A DNA stretch of 35,812 nucleotides from Chryseobacterium pennae (GTDB taxonomy: Bacteria; Bacteroidota; Bacteroidia; Flavobacteriales; Weeksellaceae). Positions 7,808 through 16,067 of this stretch are shown piece after piece. Below the pieces are notes generated by a model that was not told the origin of the DNA, made no database searches, and was given only the letters and a program-made list of their open reading frames with translations. The stretch covers positions 1-35,812 of the forward strand of contig NZ_QNVT01000042.1 in assembly GCF_003385515.1 (NCBI RefSeq). Reading direction: 5' to 3'. The stretch's first letter is position 1. Every line of letters begins with the position of its first letter. The position numbers and the translations under genes are program-made.

Positions 7808-8737
7808 ATGAAGAAGATTATTGTACTTGCAATGGCCCTGTCTTTGACTGCTACAGTGGTAAGCTGTAAAAAAGGTGCCGGAAAACTGGGGAGTGCAGTT
7901 TTAAACATGGGAGGTGAGGCAGATGCAAATGCTGTTATTGATTTTAATAACAACTTTATAGACTCCTATAAAAGTACATCCAAACATATTGAAAGAATCT
8001 TAAAATATGCAGATGCGGCAGTAGCCAAATCAAAAGGTGAAAATGTATTGATAATGCCTATCACATTAACCTCAATGGATTATTCCTTTTCAAAGATTAA
8101 AGAAATTCCATCAGGGTTTGATAAAGAGAAGGCGGCTATTGAAAAAGACTTCAGTATTTATAAGAGTAAAAAGGAAAATATAGATAAAAAAGTTGAAGAA
8201 CTTAAGTCTTATATGACTTCAGAAGATTATAAAGATGATAAAGGAGCAAAAGCAGAGGCCATCAGAAAAGAAATTGAGGGTGACGTGAATGATTTCTATA
8301 CTGCAGGAGAGAATATTATGCTTAAGATCAAACCTGCTACAGATGCTGCGGAAGAGGTTATTTTAAAGGATCATCCGATGAAAGAATATATTATTTCCTC
8401 CAAAAGTGTAATGAATTCAATGGATTCTGTAATAGACCTTCTTGAGAAACAATATTCAGGGCAGTTCAATGAGGCAGAAGCTCAGAAAAAGTATGATGAA
8501 TTTGCCAAAGCAGTAGAAGCCAATTCTAAGCTAAATTTTGATGTTAAAGATCAGCAGTATTCCTACAAAAAACCTCAGTTTGAAAGCTTCAACAAAAATG
8601 CTTCTAACTTTTTAGATTTGTACAGAAAACTGATCCGGGACGCTAAAGAGAAAAGCAAAATTCAGGACAATGATATTCAGCAGATCGATTCATCGTATGA
8701 AAGTGTATTGGGAGCATATAATATCTTTGTAAAGTAA
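7808..8737 (+). CDS. DUF3829/YiiG-like lipoprotein in the tssEF operon
   Basis: A 309-residue lipoprotein: signal peptide MKKIIVLAMALSLTATVVSC with a lipobox at VVSC, acylated on C20. The mature part is almost wholly helical and rich in Lys/Glu (FNNNFIDSYKSTSKHIERIL and LIRDAKEKSKIQDNDI), with the layout of the DUF3829 family. The family name is from pattern memory and has moderate certainty. It starts 23 bases after tssF, so it is co-expressed with the baseplate pair. T6SS-iii lacks the usual TssJ lipoprotein and uses other envelope components, so a structural role is conceivable but unproven. The terminator at 8782 closes the operon. Confidence 0.7.
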   Translation: MKKIIVLAMALSLTATVVSCKKGAGKLGSAVLNMGGEADANAVIDFNNNFIDSYKSTSKHIERILKYADAAVAKSKGENVLIMPITLTSMDYSFSKIKEIPSGFDKEKAAIEKDFSIYKSKKENIDKKVEELKSYMTSEDYKDDKGAKAEAIRKEIEGDVNDFYTAGENIMLKIKPATDAAEEVILKDHPMKEYIISSKSVMNSMDSVIDLLEKQYSGQFNEAEAQKKYDEFAKAVEANSKLNFDVKDQQYSYKKPQFESFNKNASNFLDLYRKLIRDAKEKSKIQDNDIQQIDSSYESVLGAYNIFVK

Positions 8738-8781
8738 CTTTTTTGATTTGTTGTATAACCAACAATCAATTTTAAAATATG

Positions 8782-8806
8782 TGCCGTAGAAAATACGGCA
8801 TTTTTT
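8782..8806 (+). terminator. Terminator closing the tssEF-lipoprotein operon
   Basis: TGCCGTA / TACGGCA stem with a GAAAA loop, followed by TTTTTT. Confidence 0.9.
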
Positions 8807-8848
8807 ATACTCTATTTATAAAAATCTATTAAAAACTAAACGGTTTAA

Positions 8849-9739
8849 ATGAAAAAAATATTACTTTTTATATCTCTTTGTATTTTTAGCTTTCAGTTAA
8901 AAAGCCAGACAATACAAGATCTGCGAAATAAAATCAAAACGATCATATCAACAAAAAATGCAACAGTTGGAATTTCTGTAAAAGGAATTGAAGATCATGA
9001 TACCTTGAGTATTAACGGAAATAAAGAAATGCCAATGCTGAGTGTTTTTAAATTCCATATTGCATTAGCAGTTTTAAACCAGGTAGATAAAGGGAAATTG
9101 AAACTGGATCAGAAATTTTTTATTAAAAAAGAAGATTTATTACCTGAGACCTGGAGCCCGATCAGGGAAGAATATAAGGAAGGAGATATGTATCTTACAT
9201 TAGATCAGTTATTAAGATATACCGTCTCCCATAGCGATAATAATGGTTGTGATATTCTGCTTAAAATTATCGGTGGAGCTCCTGTTGTTCAGAAATTCAT
9301 CAATCAGCAAGGTATTAAAGATTTTACTGTAAAATTGAACGAACAGCAAATGAATACCTTTGAATCCTATTTCATTAATACATCAACTCCTTTAGCTACA
9401 ACAGACCTGTTAGAAAAATTCTACAAAGGGAAAGTTCTGAAAAAGGAAACTACAAAATATCTATATCAGATTATGGTAGAAACTTCAAGAGGACTAACCT
9501 GGATGAAGGCCGGCTTACCAACAGGAACAGAATTGGCTCACCGTACAGGAATTTCAGGAAGAAATGATGATAATATAAGAGCTGCCATGAACGATGTAGG
9601 AATTGCAAAACTGCCTAATGGGAAACATTTCATTTTATCTGTATATCTGAAAAACATCAATGAGGAAATGAAAGACACAGAAAAAATTATTGCAGATATA
9701 GGAAGTGCAGTCTGGGAATACTACATAAACAAGCCATAA
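8849..9739 (+). CDS. Class A beta-lactamase (subclass A2-like)
   Basis: A 296-residue serine beta-lactamase exported to the periplasm (signal peptide through LKSQ, ~residue 20). Active-site motifs are all placed: S65-V-F-K68 (Ambler S70-x-x-K73), S129-D-N131 (SDN), E165 in NEQQM (Ambler E166, deacylating water), and R232-T-G234 in HRTGISG where K-T-G is usual. The wording around the motifs (PMLSVFKFHIALA, SDNNGCDILL, NDVGIAKLPNGKH) is that of the PER/CME/CIA/CGA group found in Chryseobacterium. I do not assign an allele. Spectrum cannot be read from sequence. The segment after E165 is shorter than in PER enzymes. It has its own transcription unit after the T6SS terminator, and no LysR-type regulator is adjacent. 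Confidence 0.9.
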   Translation: MKKILLFISLCIFSFQLKSQTIQDLRNKIKTIISTKNATVGISVKGIEDHDTLSINGNKEMPMLSVFKFHIALAVLNQVDKGKLKLDQKFFIKKEDLLPETWSPIREEYKEGDMYLTLDQLLRYTVSHSDNNGCDILLKIIGGAPVVQKFINQQGIKDFTVKLNEQQMNTFESYFINTSTPLATTDLLEKFYKGKVLKKETTKYLYQIMVETSRGLTWMKAGLPTGTELAHRTGISGRNDDNIRAAMNDVGIAKLPNGKHFILSVYLKNINEEMKDTEKIIADIGSAVWEYYINKP

Positions 9740-9825
9740 CCCAAAACTATGAGTGATGAATCCATAATTTTAATCCTCTGATACCTGCTGTTTAAGCTAT
9801 CAATCAGCATAAGAATAATAATCTC

Positions 9826-9860
9826 CACAATCATCTGTGAAAATCAGTGTAATCTGTGGG
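9826..9860. repeat. Degenerate ATCTGTG dispersed repeat
   Basis: The segment contains CATCTGTGAAAATC and then GTGTAATCTGTGGG. A related piece, TTTGTGTAATCTGTAAAATC, occurs at 3134-3153. These look like decayed members of one dispersed family. Confidence 0.5.
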
Positions 9861-10037
9861 CAAATAAGTTCAATAGAAACTGGATTTAGTCCTTTTTTCA
9901 ATAATAATCAATCATTGGTTTTAGGCAAAACCTATCAACAGCATTTATATAAATATTATTATAGTATCAAATAAAATAAAGTAATATTATAAAAATTTTA
10001 ACCCTTTCAGAATAAAATAAATTCCATAAAAATTCCG

Positions 10038-10045
10038 TAATTTTG
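10038..10045 (+). promoter_or_regulatory. Candidate -7 element of uvrA
   Basis: TAATTTTG matches TAnnTTTG, 36 bases before the uvrA ATG. No TTG is seen 17-23 bases upstream, so the -33 box is weak or absent. Confidence 0.4.
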
Positions 10046-10080
10046 CACGTTGTGATTTTCAGGCAAACTCACTCCAAATT

Positions 10081-12909
10081 ATGAGCAAATCAACAGAATA
10101 TATAGAAGTTTACGGAGCACGTGAACACAATTTGAAGAATATTAATGTTAAGATCCCGCGCAATGAACTGGTAGTGATTACCGGGCTTTCCGGGAGTGGA
10201 AAATCTTCACTGGCTTTTGATACTATTTTTGCAGAAGGACAGCGTCGTTATATAGAAACATTTTCTGCCTATGCACGTCAGTTTCTGGGTGGATTGGAGC
10301 GTCCTGATGTAGATAAAATTGAAGGACTTTCACCCGTTATTGCCATTGAGCAGAAAACAACCAATAAAAACCCGCGTTCTACCGTAGGAACGGTTACAGA
10401 ACTGTATGATTTTCTTCGTCTTCTGTATGCGAGGGTTTCGGATGCTTACTCATTGTCTACAGGGCAGAAACTGGTAAGCTATACTGAAGATCAGATCCTG
10501 GATACCATTAAAGAAAACTATAAAGGGGAAAAGATCATGCTGATGGCTCCTGTTGTACGTTCCAGAAAAGGACATTACCATGAACTTTTTGTACAGATGG
10601 CTAAAAAAGGCTACGGACAGGCAAGAATTGATGGTGAATTACAGGATATTGAATATGATCTGAAACTTGACCGTTATAAAACCCACGATATTGATATCGT
10701 GATCGACCGTTGGATCATCGGAGAAAGTGCTTCCGAAGGCAGAATGGAAAAATCCCTGCGTACTGCAATGGAAATGGGTGAGGGAATCATCGGAATTCAG
10801 AAACTGGGAAGCACAGATATAGAATATTTCTCCAAAAACCTGATGGATGCAGACACAGGGCATTCCTTAGCATTACCGGAACCTAATACATTTTCATTCA
10901 ACTCTCCGAAAGGAAGCTGTCCAAACTGTAAAGGATTAGGAACAATTAAAAAGATCAATACAGACTATTTTATTGATAATCCAAAACTGTCGATCAATCA
11001 GGGAGGTTTACTGCCGCTGGAAGATATTAAATCTAATAAATGGATTCTGGCGCAGATCAAAAACGTTCTGGAGATCTTTGGATTGGGAATGACAACACCG
11101 CTAAAGGATATTCCTGAAGAAGCTTTAGACTATATCTATAACGGATGTCACAAAGAATTCAACAAAGATCTGAAATATGCAGGAATTACCAAAAAGATCA
11201 AGATCAGCTTTGATGGTTTGATTGCTTTCATGGAAGAAATTATCGATGAAAGAGAATCTTATGAAGCTATTTTACTGGAAAGACACTTCACTACGGAAGA
11301 AATATGTCCGGAATGTGGCGGTACCCGTCTTCAGCCTTCAAGCTTAAGCTTTAAAATTGACGGAAAAAATATTGCTGAGGTAAATGGTTTAAGTTTAGCT
11401 GATTTAAAAGAATGGTTGGCAGATGTTAAAGATAAATTCTCTGAGAAAAATAAAATTATTGCTCATGAGATCTTAAAAGAAATTGAAACCAGACTTCAGT
11501 TCCTTCTGGATGTAGGTTTAGATTATCTGAGCTTAAGCAGAAGTTCAAAAACCCTTTCAGGAGGAGAATCACAAAGGATCCGTCTGGCAACGCAGATTGG
11601 GTCACAGCTTGTGAATGTTCTGTATATTCTGGATGAGCCAAGTATCGGACTTCACCAGAGAGATAACGAAAGACTGATCCATTCCTTAAAGAACCTTAGA
11701 GACATCGGGAACTCAGTTTTAGTAGTAGAACATGATAAGGACATGATTCTGGAAGCCGATGAGGTACTGGATATTGGTCCGAGAGCCGGGAAATTCGGTG
11801 GAGAAATACTTTGGCAAGGGAAACCAAAAGATCTTCTGAAAGCAGATACCATTACCGCTCAGTATATCAACGGGAAAAGAAAAATTGAAATTCCTGCAGA
11901 AAGAAGGGCAGGAAGCGGAAAAAATATTGTCCTGAAAGGAGCTACAGGAAACAACCTTAAAAATGTAACCCTGGATGTTCCCCTTGGAAAATTGGTGGTG
12001 GTAACCGGAATTTCAGGAAGTGGAAAATCTTCCCTGATCAATGGGACATTATATCCAATTCTGAACAAACATTTCTATAGAGCGGTTCAGGAACCTTTGC
12101 CATACAAAAAGATTGAAGGTCTTGACAATATCGATAAAATTGTAGACGTAGACCAGACTCCGATCGGAAGGACACCACGTTCAAATCCGGCAACGTATAC
12201 CGGAATGTTTACAGACATCAGAAATCTTTTTGCAGAGCTTCCTGAAAGTAAGATCCGTGGGTACAAACCGGGAAGATTTTCTTTCAACGTAAAAGGTGGA
12301 AGATGCGAAACCTGTCAGGGTGGAGGATTAAAGGTGATCGAAATGAACTTCCTTCCGGATGTATACGTTCATTGTGAAACCTGCAACGGAAAACGTTTCA
12401 ACAGGGAAACTCTTGAAGTTCGTTACAAAGGAAAATCTATTTCCGATGTGTTGGATATGACCATTGATGAAGCAGTAGAATTCTTCCAGTCGATTCCAAA
12501 GATCTTTGCTAAAGTGAAAACTCTGCAGGATGTAGGATTGGGATATATTACCCTTGGACAACAATCTACAACACTTTCAGGAGGGGAGGCCCAGCGTATT
12601 AAACTGGCAACCGAGCTGGCAAAAAGGCAAACCGGAAATACTCTTTATATCCTTGATGAACCTACAACAGGACTGCATTTTGAAGATGTGAAAATCTTAA
12701 TGGATGCGATCAATCAATTGGTAGAACTTGGAAACTCATTCATCATTATTGAACATAATATGGATGTAATTAAACTGGCTGACCATATTATTGACGTAGG
12801 ACCGGAAGGAGGAAAATACGGTGGTCAGATCGTGGCACAGGGAACTCCGGAAGAGATTGTAAAGTCTAAAAAAAGTTTGACCGGGAAGTTTTTGAAGAGA
12901 GAATTATAA
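10081..12909 (+). CDS. uvrA: UvrA, excision-nuclease ATPase
   Basis: A 942-residue DNA damage sensor of nucleotide excision repair, full length for the family. Two ABC ATPase modules are complete: Walker A GLSGSGKSS (35-43) and GISGSGKSS (~643), signatures LSGGESQRIRLA (~491) and LSGGEAQRIKLA (~832), and Walker B/D-loops DEPSIGLH and DEPTTGLH. Zinc-finger cysteine pairs are present: CPNCKGLG, CPECGGTR and CETCQGGG...CETCNGKR. UvrA dimerises, loads UvrB at distorted sites, and UvrC then cuts. The gene is monocistronic with a terminator at 12935. Many Bacteroidota carry a second UvrA paralog, but this one has every catalytic motif and reads as a canonical UvrA. Confidence 0.97.
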   Translation: MSKSTEYIEVYGAREHNLKNINVKIPRNELVVITGLSGSGKSSLAFDTIFAEGQRRYIETFSAYARQFLGGLERPDVDKIEGLSPVIAIEQKTTNKNPRSTVGTVTELYDFLRLLYARVSDAYSLSTGQKLVSYTEDQILDTIKENYKGEKIMLMAPVVRSRKGHYHELFVQMAKKGYGQARIDGELQDIEYDLKLDRYKTHDIDIVIDRWIIGESASEGRMEKSLRTAMEMGEGIIGIQKLGSTDIEYFSKNLMDADTGHSLALPEPNTFSFNSPKGSCPNCKGLGTIKKINTDYFIDNPKLSINQGGLLPLEDIKSNKWILAQIKNVLEIFGLGMTTPLKDIPEEALDYIYNGCHKEFNKDLKYAGITKKIKISFDGLIAFMEEIIDERESYEAILLERHFTTEEICPECGGTRLQPSSLSFKIDGKNIAEVNGLSLADLKEWLADVKDKFSEKNKIIAHEILKEIETRLQFLLDVGLDYLSLSRSSKTLSGGESQRIRLATQIGSQLVNVLYILDEPSIGLHQRDNERLIHSLKNLRDIGNSVLVVEHDKDMILEADEVLDIGPRAGKFGGEILWQGKPKDLLKADTITAQYINGKRKIEIPAERRAGSGKNIVLKGATGNNLKNVTLDVPLGKLVVVTGISGSGKSSLINGTLYPILNKHFYRAVQEPLPYKKIEGLDNIDKIVDVDQTPIGRTPRSNPATYTGMFTDIRNLFAELPESKIRGYKPGRFSFNVKGGRCETCQGGGLKVIEMNFLPDVYVHCETCNGKRFNRETLEVRYKGKSISDVLDMTIDEAVEFFQSIPKIFAKVKTLQDVGLGYITLGQQSTTLSGGEAQRIKLATELAKRQTGNTLYILDEPTTGLHFEDVKILMDAINQLVELGNSFIIIEHNMDVIKLADHIIDVGPEGGKYGGQIVAQGTPEEIVKSKKSLTGKFLKREL

Positions 12910-12934
12910 TAGAACACATTAATTTAAGTATACA

Positions 12935-12970
12935 AAAGAATTTGCGAAAGCAGATTCTTTTTTTATTTTT
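12935..12970 (+). terminator. Terminator after uvrA
   Basis: AAAGAATTTGC / GCAGATTCTTT stem (one mismatch) with a GAAA loop, followed by a long T-rich run. Confidence 0.8.
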
Positions 12971-12997
12971 ATCCCCAATCAAATCCTAAACCTAATC

Positions 12998-13822
12998 ATG
13001 AAAAAATATATCATCCTTTCCATCTTTCCATTTCTTTTATCCTGTAAAAAAGAGAAAACTGTACCTGTACCCACCAAAGCTGCAGTTCAAAAGAAGGACA
13101 GCATTAAAACAGATGAAGAGCAATATCAATTGGATAAAAATTCACTCTTCGGAGTATATCAGCTTACTAGCAAGGATATAGCAATCTGCATTCCTGTGCA
13201 GTTTGGTGATCCTGATGTTCCATTATCAAGGAAATATGAAAATTTTCTCACCAATGACTCCATTCCATGGATATATGGAAAGGACATGAAAGATTATAAA
13301 TATTATGATACAATATCTGTAGGTCCATTATACTATAATAAAAGGTTTGAGGATATCTTTAAAAAAGAAATGAAGGATTCTTATTTTGTGTACGGGACCA
13401 GGTCTTTCCAGAAGTGTACGATAAAACGGGTCGTTTTCCAGTCTACAGAATGTGGAAATGATTATATTGCTTATATTCTGAATGTTGATAAAAATTTGAT
13501 CGGGAATCCGCTTATTGCTTCAGAAAAAGAAATTCCGTTGAAATATGACAATAGCTACTCAGAGATCAATCGATCCATCAAAAAATCAGCGGCTAAAGAA
13601 AGTACAGAAAATAATTATGGCTTTGGAAATTACAATCCAACTACTTACGGAAACTATAAAAATCTATATTTTACCTATTATGACGATTTTAAATGGTATG
13701 ATAAAAAATCCGGTTCTCATTGTCAGTTCCCGGAAAGAGCTGTTTTCGAAATAGGAACAAAAGGAAAAGTAAATCTGCTTTGGAGTTCTGAAATGGACCT
13801 TCTTGGTTTACCATGCCTTTAA
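12998..13822 (+). CDS. Lipoprotein of unknown function
   Basis: A 274-residue protein with a lipoprotein signal MKKYIILSIFPFLLSC (C16 in a LLSC lipobox), followed by a charged KKEK linker. The mature part is rich in Tyr, Lys and Asp, with paired cysteines (FQKCTIKRV, STECGNDY, SHCQFPER) that could form disulfides. I do not recognise a family. It sits between the uvrA terminator and its own terminator at 13874, so it is transcribed alone. It resembles the single lipoproteins of unknown role common in Chryseobacterium. Confidence 0.7.
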   Translation: MKKYIILSIFPFLLSCKKEKTVPVPTKAAVQKKDSIKTDEEQYQLDKNSLFGVYQLTSKDIAICIPVQFGDPDVPLSRKYENFLTNDSIPWIYGKDMKDYKYYDTISVGPLYYNKRFEDIFKKEMKDSYFVYGTRSFQKCTIKRVVFQSTECGNDYIAYILNVDKNLIGNPLIASEKEIPLKYDNSYSEINRSIKKSAAKESTENNYGFGNYNPTTYGNYKNLYFTYYDDFKWYDKKSGSHCQFPERAVFEIGTKGKVNLLWSSEMDLLGLPCL

Positions 13823-13873
13823 TATAATACCAGTAAAAGCAAATTAATTCATTCAATGCATTCTAAAAAATCT

Positions 13874-13899
13874 AAACCGCTTATTGTAGGCGGTTTTTT
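13874..13899 (+). terminator. Terminator after the 12998 lipoprotein gene
   Basis: AAACCGC / GCGGTTT stem with a 9-base loop, then TTTTTT. Confidence 0.85.
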
Positions 13900-14093
13900 G
13901 TTAATAATACACTCTATTCGCTATTAAAATGAGAATGATTAGGCTTAATTTTTAGAGATTTCAACATGAAATTCAGTGTCCAATGTTAAATTTTCATTTA
14001 TTTTTAAAATTTAAAAAACTGCTAATCAGTTAGTTACATTTCAATGTTAACTGAATATTAACTGAAAGTAAATTTAATATGAATTATTTTTAA

Positions 14094-14101
14094 TAACTTT
14101 G
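14094..14101 (+). promoter_or_regulatory. Candidate -7 element of the TonB-C-like gene
   Basis: TAACTTTG matches TAnnTTTG, about 50 bases before the ATG at 14151. No TTG is correctly spaced upstream. Confidence 0.4.
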
Positions 14102-14150
14102 AGTAAGAGATATAAAAAAAAAATATTATAATATTTAAAACCAGATAGTT

Positions 14151-14555
14151 ATGAAAAATAAAATTCAAATATTGATAGCTTCACTTTTTATTACCGGATT
14201 AGCAGCTGTAATGAATCAAACAAAAGCCCAAACTACAGATAAAAATACAATTCAGGCCATTCAGCTGAATAAAAGCGAAACTTTTAATGATATAAGAAAT
14301 AAATTAATGTCAAATTTTGATTTGGATAATCCTGAATACAAACAGGGAACTGTAAATTCAGTTGTAAAATTTGATATTGCCAGAAACGGAAAAATTGTGA
14401 ATGTCCATTCTAAAGGTGATTGTAAGACGGTAAGTAAAGAAATTGAAACGGTTCTAAGCGATCTGGATTATAGAGTAGACCGTAATAAATTGACGGACAA
14501 TATGGTGGCTTATACCTATGTGATGCCTGTTACTGTTGAAATTCATAACAGATAA
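14151..14555 (+). CDS. Small exported protein with a TonB C-terminal-like domain
   Basis: A 134-residue protein with an N-terminal signal peptide (hydrophobic core ILIASLFITGLAAV, cleavage probably after TKAQ). Residues ~60-132 follow the TonB C-terminal pattern: SVVKFDIARNGKIVNVHSKG, a helix with KEIETVLSDLDY, then a strand with YVMPVTVEI. Full TonB proteins anchor in the inner membrane and add a Pro-rich spacer; both are missing here. It would therefore be a free periplasmic TonB-C-like domain, with unknown partner. The domain match is from pattern recognition and is moderately sure. Confidence 0.65.
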   Translation: MKNKIQILIASLFITGLAAVMNQTKAQTTDKNTIQAIQLNKSETFNDIRNKLMSNFDLDNPEYKQGTVNSVVKFDIARNGKIVNVHSKGDCKTVSKEIETVLSDLDYRVDRNKLTDNMVAYTYVMPVTVEIHNR

Positions 14556-14602
14556 TATTTGTAAGCAGAATTTTTTAGTTAAAAAAGTGTAAATAATGAA
14601 AA

Positions 14603-14629
14603 TTGAAAGCCTTAAATTGTAATAATTTG
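14603..14629 (+). promoter_or_regulatory. Candidate promoter of the bacteriocin-like peptide gene
   Basis: TTG (14603-14605), 17 bases, then TAATTTG (14623-14629), one base short of TAnnTTTG. It lies 46 bases before the ATG at 14676. This placement supports an independent transcript for the small peptide. Confidence 0.4.
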
Positions 14630-14675
14630 TAGTAATATTCGTTTTACATTTACAATACCATAAAAATAAAGCTAT

Positions 14676-14810
14676 ATGAAAAATTTTAAAAAACTGACTA
14701 AAGGAGATTTAAAGTCAGTGTACGGAGGGCAGCCAAAACAATATTGCACGTATTGCGAATGGGCAAATAAAGTATTTTGCAGCGAAATTCCAATCGTTCA
14801 GTGTCCATAA
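14676..14810 (+). CDS. Double-glycine-leader bacteriocin-like peptide
   Basis: A 44-residue peptide. The leader MKNFKKLTKGDLKSVYGG ends in a G17-G18 processing site. The 26-residue mature part has four cysteines (C24, C27, C35, C43) with CTYC spacing and two Trp/Tyr-rich turns. Leaders beginning MKN-KKL-K-(E/D)LK-(I/V)-GG are a recognisable flavobacterial family usually labelled bacteriocin-like. They are expected to be cut and exported by a C39-peptidase ABC transporter; none is nearby, so export would rely on a distant one. A promoter lies upstream and a strong terminator begins seven bases after the stop. Activity is unknown; signalling or toxin function are both possible. Confidence 0.8.
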   Translation: MKNFKKLTKGDLKSVYGGQPKQYCTYCEWANKVFCSEIPIVQCP

Positions 14811-14816
14811 AAGATC

Positions 14817-14842
14817 AAGCCGCTTTTTGAAGCGGCTTTTTT
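14817..14842 (+). terminator. Terminator after the peptide gene
   Basis: Perfect AAGCCGCTT / AAGCGGCTT stem with a TTTG loop and T run. The T run reaches the stop codon of the opposing lipoprotein gene, so the two transcripts converge here. Confidence 0.9.
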
Positions 14843-15383
14843 ATTGTTTTGTATATTGGATAAAATCCGTCAGACTTGTTTTAAGATCTTTGGAGTTTTT
14901 TATAGAATCAAAGATAATATTGTCAATTTTCCATTCTTTATCAGAATCAATGAGCTGTATTGTATCTGTCCAGAATATCTTTGGAGAAGCCATGTTGTAT
15001 TCAAACTGAATCACTGCTTTCGCTTTTTTCCCATGAATAGTAATATCTTTAATGGTATACCCTGTATATCCTTCATACAGACTGGAAAAAATAGCCCCTT
15101 CAAATATTAGAGGTTTCTCATCAGGGTGGTCACTGTTTTTCACTTTTTCAATATCAGCTTTTGAAGCATGTATTGCTGTTTCCAATGTTTTTTTCAGCTC
15201 AGGAGAAAACAAGTCATCAGGTAGAGGGTGTTTGTAAATAGATTCATTAGATATTCCATATTGACTGTAAAGCTGATTTGTTTTTTCAGTGATCAGTTTC
15301 TTTTCAGCTGACTGGGATTCAGTTTTACCGCAGGCAGTAAAACATAGAATAAGAACATAATATAAAAAAGATGGTCGTATCAT
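14841..15383 (-). CDS. Lipoprotein, DUF3828-like
   Basis: A 180-residue protein from the ATG at 15383: MIRPSFLYYVLILCFTACGK is a lipoprotein signal with the TAC lipobox. An upstream in-frame start at 15413 would put ten polar residues before the signal and is rejected. The mature half has ITIHGKKAKAVIQFEYN and then KEWKIDNIIFDS, the cystatin-like strand layout of DUF3828 proteins. That family call is tentative. No function is known. The gene converges on the peptide gene terminator and diverges from the DUF421 gene. Confidence 0.65.
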   Translation of the reverse strand: MIRPSFLYYVLILCFTACGKTESQSAEKKLITEKTNQLYSQYGISNESIYKHPLPDDLFSPELKKTLETAIHASKADIEKVKNSDHPDEKPLIFEGAIFSSLYEGYTGYTIKDITIHGKKAKAVIQFEYNMASPKIFWTDTIQLIDSDKEWKIDNIIFDSIKNSKDLKTSLTDFIQYTKQ

Positions 15384-15525
15384 AAGGGGATGTTGATGGT
15401 TGTCTGACTCCAAAAGCTATACCAAAGGAGCATGCTCTGGAAAGAAAAAGAGCAGCTTCAGCGGTCTTCGGTGATCAATTTTTATGATAAGTCATAAATA
15501 CCTGAATGCGATACCAAAAAATCAA

Positions 15526-15533
15526 TACATTTG
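15526..15533 (+). promoter_or_regulatory. Candidate -7 element of the DUF421-GNAT unit
   Basis: TACATTTG matches TAnnTTTG and lies 17 bases before the ATG at 15550. The TTG box is not at the usual distance. Confidence 0.4.
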
Positions 15534-15549
15534 AATAGATAAAAAAATA

Positions 15550-16062
15550 ATGGATCCTATACTTAATGTTGTTGTCCGTTCCCTTTGTATTTACCTTTTT
15601 ATGGTGATAGCAATCCGGTTATTTGGTAAAAACCAGCTTTCTCAGCTTAATGCAGGAGATATTGTTCTGCTGCTGCTGATTTCCAATGCAGTTCAGAATG
15701 CAATGGTGGGGCAGGATACTTCGTTGCAGGGAGGTATTATTGCGGCTTTAGTTTTATTTGTAGCTAATTTTATTTTAAAAAGACTGATGTTTTCCAATCG
15801 TTCCTTTGAAGCATTTATGGAAGATGAACCTGTGGTTTTAATAAGAGATGGTATTGCGGACCAGTCGGCTCTGAATCGGGTAAAGATAACCCAGGACGAA
15901 CTGGAAGAAGCAATAAGAGAACATGGTATAGAAAAAATAAAGAATGTGAAGCTGTCCGTTTTGGAAGTGGATGGAAATATAAGTGTGGTTTCTGAAGATG
16001 AAAAAAGTAAGCAGACCCACTATTCCAGAATTAAGAGAAAATATAAAAGAAAATATCATTAA
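15550..16062 (+). CDS. DUF421 membrane protein (YetF family)
   Basis: A 170-residue protein with three N-terminal membrane helices (about 5-23, 32-50, 56-76) and a soluble C-terminal domain. Family words are clear: RLFGKNQLSQLNAGDIVLLL, NAVQNAMVG and EPVVLIRDG, then ITQDELEEAIREHGI and VKLSVLEVDGNISV. DUF421/YetF proteins have been linked with spore or stress resistance in Bacillus, but a biochemical role is not established. It is followed after five bases by the acetyltransferase gene, indicating co-transcription. Confidence 0.9.
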   Translation: MDPILNVVVRSLCIYLFMVIAIRLFGKNQLSQLNAGDIVLLLLISNAVQNAMVGQDTSLQGGIIAALVLFVANFILKRLMFSNRSFEAFMEDEPVVLIRDGIADQSALNRVKITQDELEEAIREHGIEKIKNVKLSVLEVDGNISVVSEDEKSKQTHYSRIKRKYKRKYH

Positions 16063-16067
16063 TCATC

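Larger units (their letters stand above)
9740..10080. other. Non-coding interval before uvrA with a repeat remnant
   Basis: No coding sequence is visible. A degenerate repeat lies at 9826-9860, with ATCTGTGAAAATC and TGTAATCTGTGG in tandem. This wording recurs at 3132-3157 and is common in Bacteroidota intergenic DNA. The uvrA -7 element is at 10038. No clear terminator for the beta-lactamase gene was found. Confidence 0.5.
13823..14150. other. Non-coding interval with terminator and promoter element
   Basis: Holds the terminator at 13874-13899 and a -7 element at 14094. Between them there is AT-rich DNA with repeated TTAACTGA words (around 14047-14065) and an imperfect palindrome GTTACATT...AATGTTAAC around 14033-14051. 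No gene is seen. Confidence 0.5.

Noticed and set aside
14033..14051. Imperfect palindrome GTTACATT...AATGTTAAC as an operator
   Set aside because: It is a single AT-rich copy unlike the 941-1493 family, and no regulator is adjacent.
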